Shown in pieces: positions 11,340-22,835 of a DNA stretch of 64,000 nt. Both the position numbers and the translations under genes were made by a program. The notes beneath the pieces are model-generated. The model was given only the letters and a program-made list of their open reading frames with translations. It made no database searches and had not been told where the DNA came from. The number at the start of each line of letters is the position of its first letter. The stretch's first letter is position 1. The DNA is from Bremia lactucae (Eukaryota; Oomycota; Peronosporomycetes; Peronosporales; Peronosporaceae), in contig NW_027152029.1 in NCBI RefSeq assembly GCF_004359215.1, positions 2,109,802-2,173,801 of the forward strand, in the 5' to 3' direction.

Positions 11340-13000
11340 CCAGGAAGGAACTGAGACGTAAAAGTCTTGGCAAACAAATGTTCAAGTGAAGGCGCTTTTA
11401 CACTTGATTTCATAGCACCCCCGAAGTTTACTTCGGTAATAACTCAATTGCTAACACTTGAATTGAAACAGCTCTTAAATTGGTCTCCGCAGAGGCAAAG
11501 TCAAGCAGATCTGCGTACTTGTCACAGGTGACAAGTACGTGGTTGATATTAGGTTGGCAATATTATTTCCTGAGAGCGAAGGGGTTTTCAGGATGGACGA
11601 AACTTTTCTCGATGAGATGACTCGGATTGAAGTTTTTGTCTCAATCTTCAGAGTCGTTGAAAGCAAATCCTATGTATAAGAATGTATTTACGGATTCAGT
11701 ACCATGCGAGTTGCCTAATGATAAAGGCACACGACTCGAGTTCGACCTGATACCAGGTTCAAAATACTTTGCGACCACTGCCTCGTGAATAAGTACTAGC
11801 GATCGACAAGTTCTTTGCCGACCGCTTAGCACCGAGCCAGGTGACTCAACCTCCCCACATAACTCTTCGACCTTCTGTGTGCGTAAAGCAACAGGAGGGT
11901 GGTGGATAATGCACGTATTTTTGATAAGTTTAATGCTGCATTGGTACCGGATCAGACGCTGTTACCGAGAAAGGTCGGAATTATTGATGATATGTCAAAA
12001 CCTCTCATCTGTTCCTCGATATATTGGATATTTGGGTTCTTTTAGATCTTGATGCTTGAGCAGGATAACCATTTGCAGCAGTAAGTACTACAAACGGAAT
12101 GCTTGCGAGTGACTAGTTATACCTCAAGGGCTAAGTAATGCCCCGTCAACATTTGCCAGGTGTGTAAACAATCAGTAGAAGTCGGTGCGAGATTTTGCGC
12201 CGAGTTATTTTGACCGTAATTGAAGTATATCGTACCAACACCCGCACTGTATTTCTATTGCTTGAGCATACGTTGTATGCCACACTCAAGAAGGGCATAT
12301 TTGCTGTAGCAACATACCACTCCTTTAAGCATCGTAGGAAAAACACTAGACACCCTGAACCTGAAGTTATAAAGGCAAACACCGAGTGGCCTATTCCAGT
12401 CGATGTCAAGGGACTTCGCATGTTCGTCGGCAAAGCGGCGTACTTGCATACGCACGCACGCTACTATGACGAAATGACAGTACAGCTTTCTTAACTTTAT
12501 AAGTAAACATAAAATGGTTCTGGTACGCTGATTGTCAGCGTTTGATTGAATGTATCGTGCAAAGCTTGGGACAACCGCGTGCTTAACGTTTGCAGACTAA
12601 GACAAATGATTTCACGTGGTCTGTGACGCCAGCGATTTCGCAATCGGCTGTGTGCTAATGAAATATAATGTAGACGGCACAGACCGCGTCGTCTGCTTTT
12701 AGACGAGCCAGCTTCAACCGGCTGAGCGTAATTATTCCGTGCATGACAAGGAACTCCTTGCCACCAAATATGCACTGGCTAAGTTTAGGTTCTATCTCTT
12801 AAAAGATAGAGCGTTTATTGTTTATACAAACCATGAATTCTTATGCACGGACGTAAACAGTCCAACCTCTTGCAAAGAATGGCGAGATGGCTGTCTTTCT
12901 TTGCAAAGTTTTGCTTCTCCGTGAAAAATAAGCCACGACGACTAAATTTCGTTGCTGGTGCGCTTACGCGCTGGCCTAACTTTGGGTCGGCTGCGCCATG
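11340..13000 (+). pseudogene. E3 pol continuation: RT and RNase H
   Basis: After E2 the Gypsy frame resumes with text matching E9 (APPKF...ITQL near 11425). RT pieces: LPNDKGTRLEFDLIPGSKYF (about 11715-11775), RRVVDNARIFDKFNAALVP (about 11895-11950), EWPIPVDVKGLRMFVGKAAY (12384-12443). RNase H shows FHVVCDASDFAIGCVLMKYN (about 12612-12670) and VHDKELLATKYALAKFRFYL (12740-12800). Dense with stops. Confidence 0.8.
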
Positions 13001-13019
13001 AACATTATGGATAGGCCTA

Positions 13020-14650
13020 CTATTGCAGCAATAAGTGTTCCCTCGCCAACATTACTCGACGACGTTAGAAGACCCTATCAAAAGGAGAAGACTTTCAGAA
13101 GTTTGATAAATCACCTCATCACAACAATCCCAAAAGGGATTGTCGACATCTATCGATCCTCATTAGATTGATACACGTCACGCTCTGTGCTACTGTATTA
13201 TACAGCCACCACCGGCAACACATCTCTTGTCGTCATTCCCACTCGTAAATGATTTGTGATTAAGCATCATGTATGAGTGTCACGATGCACCAATATATTG
13301 GGCATTGTGGACGCGAGAAGACTCACAGTAATTCGCGATTTCTTTAGGCCTCCCCAGTATGAATTTGTGCGCAAATACATACGGGCTTGCGAGGTTTGTC
13401 AACGGTTAAATCCTAGTCCTTCCATCCATGCTCCGTTGTAACTTCTGCCTAGTGTTGGCTGTCCGTATTAAATAACTTCGTCTTTGGCTTTTCCGAAGAC
13501 TTTCACCAAAAAACGGTATTCTTGTTTTAGTGTATCGTTTCAGCAAGATGGTACATCTTGTTGCAGTCCAGGATTCGATTAGTCGAAGGCTGCGCTCATG
13601 TCTTTATCGACACGAATTTCGACTCCATCAGCAACACCGTGGACTGATTTCGAATCGAGATCCCTGATTTACGGAAGAGCTTTGGTATTCATTGTTCCGT
13701 TCATTTGGAACACGGCTGACGTTATCAAGATCTTACCATCCTAAAACAGATGGTCAGACGGAACATGCAAATCGTTTCCGAATAGATACCTAGGGAATAC
13801 GTCCCCTCGCTTACGTGTTTGAGTAAGTTCTTGCCAATGGCGGAATTTGCCCTAAAAAACTGGTGCATACATCATTAAAGTACACACCCTTCTCCGCGAA
13901 TGACTGACGCCATCCGCGCATACTCACTTCGTTAGTGCATCTGGATCAGCGTGCCTCGGCGAACCTGAAAACCGAAACACTTTAAAAGTGAGACTCTATC
14001 GTAAGGGTTGAAAGGAATCTCCAGCAAAGACCGATCTGGTACTTACGCATTACACATTGACTCAACCGTCAATGCGAAGAAAACTAATTGTATTTTAATA
14101 AACATTAAAAAATACTTAGCAATGGCAATGAGACTATTGCCTAAAAGGATAATAGCGATGCTGATATATTCAACATCGCCAAGACAATGCCAGTGAGAGA
14201 AATGACGTTCTCAATGAAGAGGAAAATGATATCTTCGAAGTGCGCACCGGATAGTCTGAAACAAAAACAATAATAAGTCAGCATGCGAATTTTTGCTAGC
14301 TCGGGAAAAAGAGGTTTGTTTCATGCAAGATTCATCGCTGATGCGGTGGGTGGATGGAAACAAAACGCTGACAAAAATGGAAGAGTAACTCTCTTTGTAA
14401 GATTGACGGCCTAGTCTTACTGTTTACGCTAAATCTACCTAAACATTTAGTGACGAATATGGGCTGTAACATTAACTAGTGCCCAAGTATATCGGCCCGT
14501 TTCGTGTAGCGCCGTAAAGGCAACGAATACACGATCGAGCTGCCTCGTCGAATACGCCTGCACTCTGCGTTTTACGTTCGATGTCTCCGCTGTACGACCA
14601 GTACGAGGCGTCTTCAGGTAGTGAAACCAACCCTTGCGTTCCAAAGCATT
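13020..14650 (+). pseudogene. E3 integrase core and C-terminal region
   Basis: HHCC remnants lie near 13265-13440 (YECHDAPI-like, then YIRACEVCQRL). Core fragments include VYRFSKMVHLVAVQD-like text near 13525-13570 and DGQTEHANR near 13750. The Asn/Lys-rich C-terminal part (14008-14200) and the YIGPFRV-like block near 14485-14600 match the same parts of E4, E6 and E7. No intact frame. Confidence 0.7.
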
Positions 14651-15640
14651 CACAAGAGATTTGTGTTCCCGGCTTTACTCCTGCGCCCGACCCTTCAAGA
14701 ATGCAATCTCTTGACGAGCTGTGACCAGCTCATTACGAAGGCTTAAATCACCCGTTCATTTGCCGAACGGGCGATCGCAAAATTCGGTCGGTCCTACGTC
14801 TGACCAGCGGATAGGCGTTACACAGTTGATGACGAGCACCACGCCCATATCCATCTCCGTATCTCGCGGATGACGAGATTGCAAAAATGCCATTTAACAT
14901 GCGGGTCGGACAAATATATCGGACCTGGTTTAACCTCCTCCATAGATGGACTCGCATGGTGACGAGCGCTTCCTCGCGCTGCGCTTCTTGAACTTCCGTG
15001 ATGTAAGATGGGTCGGGTATCGCATTCGCTGGAGTCGATACCTACCCTCGCATAACACTAGGGAGCCATGCAAAAAATTGGTTTGATGTTCTGAGTACCT
15101 TTCCTTTATCCACAACGACCATATAAAAGCAGCGCTTCGCTCACTCGTAAAGGGATTGCAAATTATCCCTTTCGCGAACACGTCCTCCAGTGGAGATCCG
15201 TTAGGGAGTTCGCCTCCGTAGGTGCATGAGCTGCGTCCTTGACGCAGCCCACACATGGGTATCCCTACGAAAGGCAAGGTAACCCTGCCTCGCTCGACAG
15301 CCGGCGCAGCATAAAGCGTGCACCAATTTTGAGATATTTTTCAAATCGGTAATGCACCGTACCAGTCTATCTACCCAGGCCACATGGCCTGGCTAGACAG
15401 ACTGATTGCGTTTACGTAGGCATCGTGGCCTACGTTTTCTCAAGCTTTAAACAAGGAATTCAAAAATTTGGGACTTTTTCCACAGTAGGTTTGTTGCCTC
15501 GAGGCACACGTCACAGACTTGTTAATCATACGATAATACACTTAGAATGTCTTTTACAGATCAACAAGTGCTTTCCTTTCGCAGAGAGACTCAAAAGTAC
15601 ACTCTGTAAGATAATAACAAACGAATTTTTTTTTAGTTAA
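14440..15640 (-). pseudogene. E3 antisense accessory ORF (broken)
   Basis: Minus-strand text shared with the antisense frames of E4 and E7. LRNELVTARQEIAFLKG at about 14690-14745 aligns with the coiled coils at 20740 and 46330. ICNPFTSERSAAFIWSLWIK at about 15100-15165 aligns with HNPFTSAESARFLIDLLLRR antisense to E4. A Cys-bearing stretch (GIPMCG...SSCTYGG) precedes it. Frames shift between blocks. The sense strand here holds a decayed chromodomain (DVRWVGYRIRWS, with Arg in place of the cage Trp) near 14995-15065. Confidence 0.5.
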
Positions 15641-15651
15641 GGACGGGATGA

Positions 15652-16046
15652 TGAAACGGGGTAGCTCGTTACATGATCATAATAATATAAAAGAAATAAT
15701 AAGAAGAGTAAATAATTTTATCTTTATTGAAAATATTGTCAATTTTACTGACAAAATAACAACGTGACAGTTCTGTTCATTGGTTAATATGAATATTTAA
15801 ATCGACCTGGCCAATCACTGCCAGACGCACAAAGGGGCGGTGAGCAATGAGTCGTTATTCATAGTTTTATATTATATACTTAATGCAGGACTTTAGAAGA
15901 TATTAGTACGTAGGAACTTAAATAAATTTGATGTTATTTACGCCCCCAGACTAAGCACTTCTTTGTTTTTTTTTCTTGTTGCTAAGCGATCCCTCTGCAA
16001 TTCGTAAATCGAAGAATCCTTACGTACGTGTAGGTTAGCTAGTACT
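15652..16046 (+). repeat. LTR-B, 3' LTR of E3 (3' end missing)
   Basis: Preceded by polypurine AAGGACGGGATGA. Starts TGAAACGGGGTAGCTCGTTACA and runs through the LTR-B landmarks to GGTTAGCTAGTACT. The terminal ~20 bp are absent because the next LTR-B (5' LTR of E4) starts immediately, so two LTR-B copies lie head to tail. Confidence 0.7.
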
Positions 16047-16505
16047 TATAACGGGGTGTCCCGTTACACAAACATTTTTTTCTGTGAGAGTAGGCAAGTA
16101 AAGAAGTACAACATTATTATCTTTACTAATATTGCGACTAAATACTGCCAATATTACCAAATCCGGTAATATTGACGCAATAAGACATCGTTCCGATTGT
16201 TTAATTTATTAAAGTTTGAATCAACCCCGTCAATCGTTATAAGGCATGATTGTGGTGCGTTAGCAGGCGCCATACATAATTAGTTATTAATGTGAAAAAG
16301 TAAAACTTAATGGATTAATACACTTTTATCTTTTCTCTATTCTAATGCCTTTCAATTTACCTTTAGTAGTAAGACTTCATAGATATTAAAAAAAACTTCC
16401 TCTGCACGTCGTGTACATAAAGTAGTCGAGGTACCCCACCGTCACTGTAATTAGTGTAGGCTGACTAGTGCTATTATCAGTACTAGCAAAGGGTGCTTCG
16501 TTATA
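16047..16505 (+). repeat. LTR-B, 5' LTR of E4
   Basis: Starts TATAACGGGGTGTCCCGTTA (TG mutated to TA), ends GCTTCGTTATA, and is followed two bases later by a primer-binding site TGGTAGCACTTCGTAGTC at 16508. It contains the LTR-B block TTACCAAATCCGGTAATATT. Confidence 0.75.
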
Positions 16506-16559
16506 CCTGGTAGCACTTCGTAGTCCGTTTAACTGCTTACGCACGTTCGATCCAACATA

Positions 16560-17730
16560 GACATGTTGAATGAAGAAGGTTAAAGCTTTCAAGCCACTCA
16601 AGAAGGCTATCACGCAATGCATGAAAGGTCCACTCATCTGAGTGACCTTAAATGGAGAGCGATCGAACGCATGAGCTGGGTCGCAGGCGGGCCAGCCATT
16701 GGCGCCATGCTGTTCACTCTGAACACATATGAACAACATTCGGCCACAGCAGAGTTCGTACAACATGAACTCGAAGGGGCCCAGGTAAAACGTGTCTTGC
16801 TTCACGAGCAAGGCTCTCAACACGCGGAAGTATTGAGAGAACAGGGTGCTCAACAGTTGGAACTATTGAGACAGCAGTATTTACATGCTGCTAGCGGGCG
16901 TCGACCGAAATCTTAAAGATCAAAATCTCTAAGTTTATTGCAGTCAAAGGCGACTCCATCGTGAGATGGTTCGTCGCATTATATGACACCATAGAAGCTC
17001 GCCATATCCGTGTTGATGCGACGAAAGTGAAATTTGGCATGTCCAACTAAGCCGGACGTGCAAATCTTGGGCGTTATATCTCAAGCTTCACGACCCCGTG
17101 GTCATTTGGGTCGTATGAGGTCTTAAAAACTCAGTACAGGCAAATATTTGAGCCGCCTCGTGCCAAATTTAGGGGTGAAGCCAAGCTCCTGGATTTAAAA
17201 GCAGGGCAAGCGTGACCATGCTTATGACCAGCATACACGATACCTGGTCAATTGTATCGTGAGGCATCCAACCGATGAACAGACACAGGTAACTGTTTTA
17301 ATTTGAGGTCTTGCAGACATTCCTGTTAAGACTACCTGTTCCGGCTTGACTGTAGTCGCTCGACCAAGCGATCTTTATAGCGGAACAGGATGCCTTCAGT
17401 ATTAAACAGGCTTTCGTCCACTCCGGAGATTATCGTTCTTTGAGACGACAAGAAAACGGAGGTCAGAAGCTATGGACCTCAGTGAAGAGGGTGAAACCTC
17501 GCTTTCAAGTCACAAACGTTTGCGAAAATGTAATTGTTGTCAAAGACGGGCCACTACGCCTATGAGTGTAGTTCCCCACGCCCAGTGCTTAGAAACACTG
17601 AGCGAAACGGTCGACGTCCCGCTAGGAACAGCGGAGGAAGCCGATCCGACACTGCTGCGAAATCGCAACGGCGAGGCGGATCGTGAAAAAACGGTTGGGA
17701 TCAGTAGGTGCGGGGCGCCCTACTGATCCA
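16560..17730 (+). pseudogene. E4 gag remnant
   Basis: The N-terminal block 16617-16916 (THLSDLKWRAIERMSWVAGG, EFVQHELEGAQVKRVLLHEQ, QLELLRQQYLHAASG) is a Glu/Gln-rich, probably helical gag start shared with E3, E5 and E6. Later frames give the nucleocapsid region: KRLRKCNCCQRRA near 17510, where the E6 knuckle reads CNRCQKLGHYAHEC. The third and fourth zinc ligands are lost here. Stops throughout. Confidence 0.75.
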
Positions 17731-17759
17731 GCAATATCGAAAGAATTTGCAGGCCTTTT

Positions 17760-19140
17760 GAAGAAATTTGCTCCTAACCCACAATCATCGTGTTTAGCTG
17801 CCCCAGGTGATGTGGTTAACCTCATCACCATGAAAAATATAGTGGCAAAATAAATTGCCACGAAAGTCCTTAGTCGAAATGCGGGGCATCATCGAACAGT
17901 TTTATTTGACGCCAATCGCTAGAATATCGTAGACTCAACTGTAGTGAGCGCAATATCCCTCAGCGATTATGACAGTGCGCCAAGCAATAGGCGCATCTGT
18001 AACAGTAAAGAAACGAGTAGTTGGCTTCCAAGCCACGTCAAAGGGTAAGCAGTTAGATGATGATTTCATCGCACTAGATTAGGATGACAAATTTGATGTC
18101 ATCCTTGGTTAACCACAGCTCATAAAGTACGAGTCATGCATAAGCTGGCAGCATCAAGCCGTGACGATGCCTGCCTCTCGTTCATCAGCTTGCCATCTGA
18201 TGAACGTCTTTGAGCATCCGCAAGTGTGTGGATGTCCTACGAGTGAGTGCGATAGCCTAACTTGTGGGTCGGTCATTAGCATGACTGCACAAGACCTCTG
18301 CGTGAATACCCAGGACATTGTGGAGTTAGATCCCGACGGCGGTGCACAAGCACAGGCAGCGATTGAAGGATGTATTTCCCTACCGTGCGAGTTACCTAAG
18401 GATAAAGGCGCTCGACACGAAGACGGCCTGATACCAGAATTAAAATACTTAGTCATGAAGCAGGGGTCATTGCCTCGTGAACAAGTATTAGCAACCTTCC
18501 CCCACAAAGCTCTCCGACCTTCTGTGTGCGTAAGACAATAGGATGGTGGTGGGTTGTGCATGCGCGCAATAATTTGAGCGCTGCAACGGTACCGGCTCAA
18601 ACATCGATACCACGAAAAGACGTGATCATTTAAGGTGTGTCGAAGAGTACCATCTTTTCGTCAATGGATCTGATGGATGGATACGAGCAGATCTTTATGC
18701 GTGAACAGAACATCCCGTTCATAGCAGTAAGCTCCCCAAGCGGAATGCTATGCGAGTGGCTAGTTATGCCACAGGGGCTTTGTAATTCCCCGCGACATTC
18801 AACAGATATGTAACTAATCTATTGAGATCCCCAGTACATAACAAGGAAACCCTTGCCATGAGTTATACACTGGCTAGATTTAAGGTCTGTCCCTTGAAAG
18901 ATAGGCCGTTCATTGTTTATACGAACCATGCGTCTTTACGCACGGCCATAAATACTCCACACCGCTCGCATAGAATGGCAAGATGGTTGTCTTTCTTCGC
19001 TTAGTACAACTTCTCCGTGGCATTCAAACCAGGACGACTTAATGTCGTCGCTGATGCCCTTTCGCGCCGACTCGATTTTGAGCCGGCCGCGCAAACAACA
19101 GCGAGGATAAGCCGACTGTTGCAACGATAAGTCTATTTGT
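17760..19140 (+). pseudogene. E4 protease, RT and RNase H remnant with internal deletion
   Basis: The frame 18161-18541 covers the protease-RT spacer and RT start (CELPKDKGARHEDGLIPELK, YLVMKQGSLPREQVLA). Palm motifs continue in broken frames to about 18828. The sequence then jumps to the middle of RNase H (VHNKETLAMSYTLARFKV, YTNHASLRTAINTPHRSHRM at 18833-18990), so the rest of RT, with YxDD, and the first RNase H Asp are deleted. E6 has a comparable deletion with a different end point. Confidence 0.75.
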
Positions 19141-19179
19141 CGTCGATATTACTTGGCGACGTAAGAGCCTGTCAAGAAG

Positions 19180-20640
19180 ATAAGGCTTTATAAAAGGGTA
19201 GATGGATTACCTTAAAAATCCATTCAAAACAATCCTTAAAAAGGATTGTTGAAATTGTATCGATCCGTTGAGGATCGATACACAACACGCAATGGTTTAG
19301 TGTATTACACAGCCATTGCTGCCGACACACCTCGTGTAGTCACCCTAACCCATAACAATTTGTGCGTACGCAACATGTTTGAGTGCCACGACGTACCAAT
19401 AAGAAGTCATCGTGGACGTGAAAGACCTATTCATGATAAGTCGCGACCTATACTAACCACGCCAGTATGAGTTCGTCCGCAAGTAGATACGTGCTTGCGA
19501 GTTTGTCGATGGGTGAAGCCTAGTGCTTCATCCCGTGCTCCGTTACAACTCTACCTGTTCCGGTAGAGTGTTGGCAGTCCGTATCAATGGACTTCGTCTT
19601 CGAATTTCACGAAAACAATCACTTACTCTTGGGTGCAGTCCCGGAGTCGATCACAGCGAAAGGTTGCGCTCGTGGCTTTGTTGACACGATAGTTCGACTC
19701 CATAGGTTATCCTGTGAACTGGTCTCAGATCGAGACTCCATATTTACGGCGGAGTTTTGGCAGTCTTTATTCAAATCACTTGGGCCACAGTTGTAAATGT
19801 CGACTTCTGACCATCTATTTAAGGATGGTCAGAAAGAACGTGCAAATCGTATCCTCGAAGAGATTCTTCGCGGATATGTCCACTCTTTAACTAGTTGGAG
19901 CGAGTTCTTGCCGATGCTAGATTTTTTCATCAACAATTCAGTGCATGCTTCGGCAAAGATCTGAACGGCTTACGCCATCCACGTATCTCCTCCTTGTTTG
20001 AGAGTGACTCTTTGTAACGGGGAGAGACTCGCTCGAGCAAAGAACGATCTAGCTCTTTCTCATCACGCATTGACTCTACGGTCAATACGAAGAATCTAAC
20101 GTTGATTCAATCAACATTGAAGTGGACAAGCTCAGTAATAGCGTGACAACGTTGATTCAATCAACATTGAAGCTCATTAATAGTGACCTTGATAACGATG
20201 CTGAAAGACTCAGCATCGAAAACAATAATGTTAGTGAGAACAATAATGCTCTCACTAATGAGAAGAACGACATCTCCGCAGTGCGCATGAAGACAAAAAC
20301 AAAACCGAGCCAACAGGAAACTTCCTGCTGGCTAGAGAAGCAGTGGTCCGTCTCGTTCAGGATTCTATCGATGATGCGGCGGACCGACAGAATCGGAACT
20401 CTGACAAAATGGAAGAGCAAACATCCTTTCATTTAATCTTTATGATCTTTTCCTACTGTCTACGGTAAACCTACCCCAATATGTAGTCTCGAATGTGGCA
20501 GTAATAAATTACTGCCCAGGTATATCGCCCGTTTCGTGTACTACATCGCCAAGGCAATGCCTACACGATTGAGCTGCCTCGTAGGATGCGTACGCATCCT
20601 ACGTTTTATGTCGAGCGTCTCGACCTGTACCATCCGTACG
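19180..20640 (+). pseudogene. E4 integrase and C-terminal region
   Basis: Integrase text: RNMFECHDVPIRSHRGRERP (19370-19430), WTSSSNFTKTITY near 19588, and VSDRDSIFTAEFWQSL (about 19728-19775), the catalytic-core Asp segment. An Asn-rich insert (20122-20300) follows, containing a duplicated 24-bp unit (20099 and 20149). No continuous frame. Confidence 0.7.
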
Positions 20641-21039
20641 AGGCTTCTTCCAGTTCCGGATCACACCCGAACGGTCTAAAGCGTCTGCTAAAGCCTGATG
20701 GTCCGAGCTAAAGCATGATATCTCGGGTCAAAGTCTGGTTCTCTTGAACCAGACGATTCACTCTTTTCTCCAAGAAAGAGATCTTTTGACGAGCTGTCAC
20801 TAGATCGTTTTGAAATTACTCATGTGTTAGTTCGTTCGCCAGTTGATCGGTCGCAACTTGCGCACAATTGTTAATTGTCCCGAGAAACAATATCGACCGT
20901 CACTGCTAACTCGCGATGACGGGATCCCTCGTGATCAATGTCCTCCCATAAATAATGGAGGCTGTGATCCTAGTCACGATGTTGACTCGTGTTCGGCGAA
21001 CGAGGCGAACCCGATTTGCCCATTTCCTCCACATTCATT

Positions 21040-21200
21040 GACGGACTCGAGTGGTGAAAAGCATTTCTTTGTTGAACGCTTCTTGAACCACTGTGATATG
21101 AAAGGGGTTAACCCGAGTTATCTCGTTCGTTGGCGAGGGTTTTCACTTTCGCATGATAGTTGAGAACCTCGTTTCCAACTGATGATGGACTCCCGGGTCA
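21040..21200 (+). pseudogene. E4 chromodomain ending at a stop in place of Trp
   Basis: The frame 20843-21163 ends EKHFFVERFLNHCDMKG, YLVRWRGFSLSHDS and then TGA, followed by EPRFQL in the same frame. In chromodomains this stop position is the cage Trp of SWEP. The flanking codons are otherwise in register. Confidence 0.75.
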
Positions 21201-21661
21201 CATATTCCAGTACGACGAGACCCATCCTCCTCAACAGAAGGTCTATCAGAAAACGAGCGCTTTCCGCGCTCGTAAAAGGATTATGGATTTTTATCCCTTC
21301 GCGCATCTCACAAGAGAGTGTACCACCAATGCCGGAAAAGGTATCGATGAAGTATTCCGTTTTGCTTCACCAGGCTTGTAAAGCCTGGACAAGTCGAATA
21401 ACGGAATATGATATCGATCGTTGGTCAAATCAGACCAACGAGATAGGTTGCACTTAGAGGGCAACCAAGGCTTCTTTCGAAAGCAAGTCGCAAAACATTG
21501 TGGTCCCTTTCCTATTCGCTCATGTTAACGTTATCGATAACATTTATTTCGGAGTGTTCTTTAAAGTCACTCCGTTCCTGGTGATATACTACCATCGCCA
21601 TTTGCAAGCTTACCTAATTGACAATTACGACCACTTCGCGTCTGGTGATGCATACTAACAT

Positions 21662-22099
21662 TATAACGGGGTGAATCGTTACATGAAATTAACACTTAAA
21701 GGTTGATAAATAATATATTTCTTAAAAGGTAGAGAATATCTGGAGAATATTACTTTACATAGTAATATTCGGCAAGCTCATCCAGTGGTAGATAAAGACC
21801 AGTATGACTACTTGCTCCGCGGTCCAGTCAGCGCTGGACGCGCGCAAAGAGATAGATGGATAAGACTTTCATTACATGTATGTATTAGTATATTATTAAG
21901 TTAGTATAAATAGATAGAAAACAGAAGAACTTAATTATATTAAATACCGTTATCTTTTAACCCTTTTAAAGCAAGTGTTTTGAAGAGAGTCTTCCTCTGC
22001 ACGTACTAGTGTACGTGAAGTGACGTGAGGCACCACTCGGGCTGAAGCAGTGCGAAGTGGACTTGTACTGAAGCAGTACAAGTCGGCAGTGCCGTTACA
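21662..22099 (+). repeat. Solo LTR-C with perfect target duplication
   Basis: Runs TATAACGGGGTGAATCG...GCAGTGCCGTTACA, 438 bp, flanked on both sides by AACAT (21657-21661 and 22100-22104). Joining the flanks restores colinearity with the E7 sequence around 47500. It is therefore a real insertion followed by LTR-LTR recombination. Confidence 0.9.
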
Positions 22100-22617
22100 A
22101 ACATCACCAAAGTTATCGTTGTCCATGGAGTCATCACAAGATGACTCCGCACCAAACGGGTCAGACGATGTGTCAAACAACTACGTCACCACCTCTTTGG
22201 TTGTCACATGAGAACCCTTAGGTTTAACAGACATGGCCCCGGTTGATCCGGAGGCCTTAACAATTGCTTCCGAGTCGGACGATGACGCCGGCTCGGCCCA
22301 GTCACCTACAATGGGAGTAGCAGCGACTTATCACTGCCACCTGCGATGGGAGTAGGGGGTGACTTTTCCCCCGCAGTAGACGCATTAGCGTCTACTGAAA
22401 CATTTGCATCGCTAACAGCTGCACTGAGCCGTGCAGCTGGCAGCTTTGCTGCCTCACAGGCGACGCGCGCGGGTTTGCGTTACCATGCGCAATTTTGAAC
22501 AAATTGAACATTGCAATACAATTGGAGTTTTTAAATTTAGAATCTAATAATGCAAAAATTAACTGGGAAAGACATAATAGTATTTTTCTGTCACTCCATG
22601 TCAGTCACCGGGGGTGA

Positions 22618-22835
22618 TATAACGGGTTATTCCGTTACATAAATATTATTTTCTATAAGAGAGAATAATTGATATTATTTAATATGAGAGAAGATAAGCA
22701 AATAAGTACAAAATTATTATATTATCTAAGTTTGACTTAATTGTTCCAATGTTACCAAATTTGGTAATATTGACGCAATAAGACATCAGTTCTGTTGATT
22801 AGTTGATTTAAGTTTGATTTAACCAGATTAAGAAT
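22618..22835 (+). repeat. LTR-B 5' part, 3' LTR of E4 (truncated)
   Basis: Preceded by the purine-rich CCGGGGGTGA. Starts TATAACGGGTTATTCCGTTA and follows LTR-B through TTACCAAATTTGGTAATATT to about 22835, where similarity stops and unrelated sequence begins. Confidence 0.7.

Larger units (their letters stand above)
20690..22490 (-). pseudogene. E4 antisense accessory ORF, interrupted by a solo LTR
   Basis: Minus-strand blocks in order from the 3' LTR side: EAAKLPAARLSAAVSDANVS near 22390-22450 (E7 has EAAKLAAARISAAVS), HNPFTSAESARFLIDLLLRR near 21220-21285, NEVLNYHAKVKTLANERDNS antisense to the chromodomain, and a coil with LVTARQKISFLEKRV and RLVQENQT near 20725-20805. The N-terminal and central blocks are separated by the solo LTR-C at 21662-22099. 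Frameshifts and stops show this copy is dead, but the peptide order equals that of E6 and E7. Function unknown. Confidence 0.5.
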
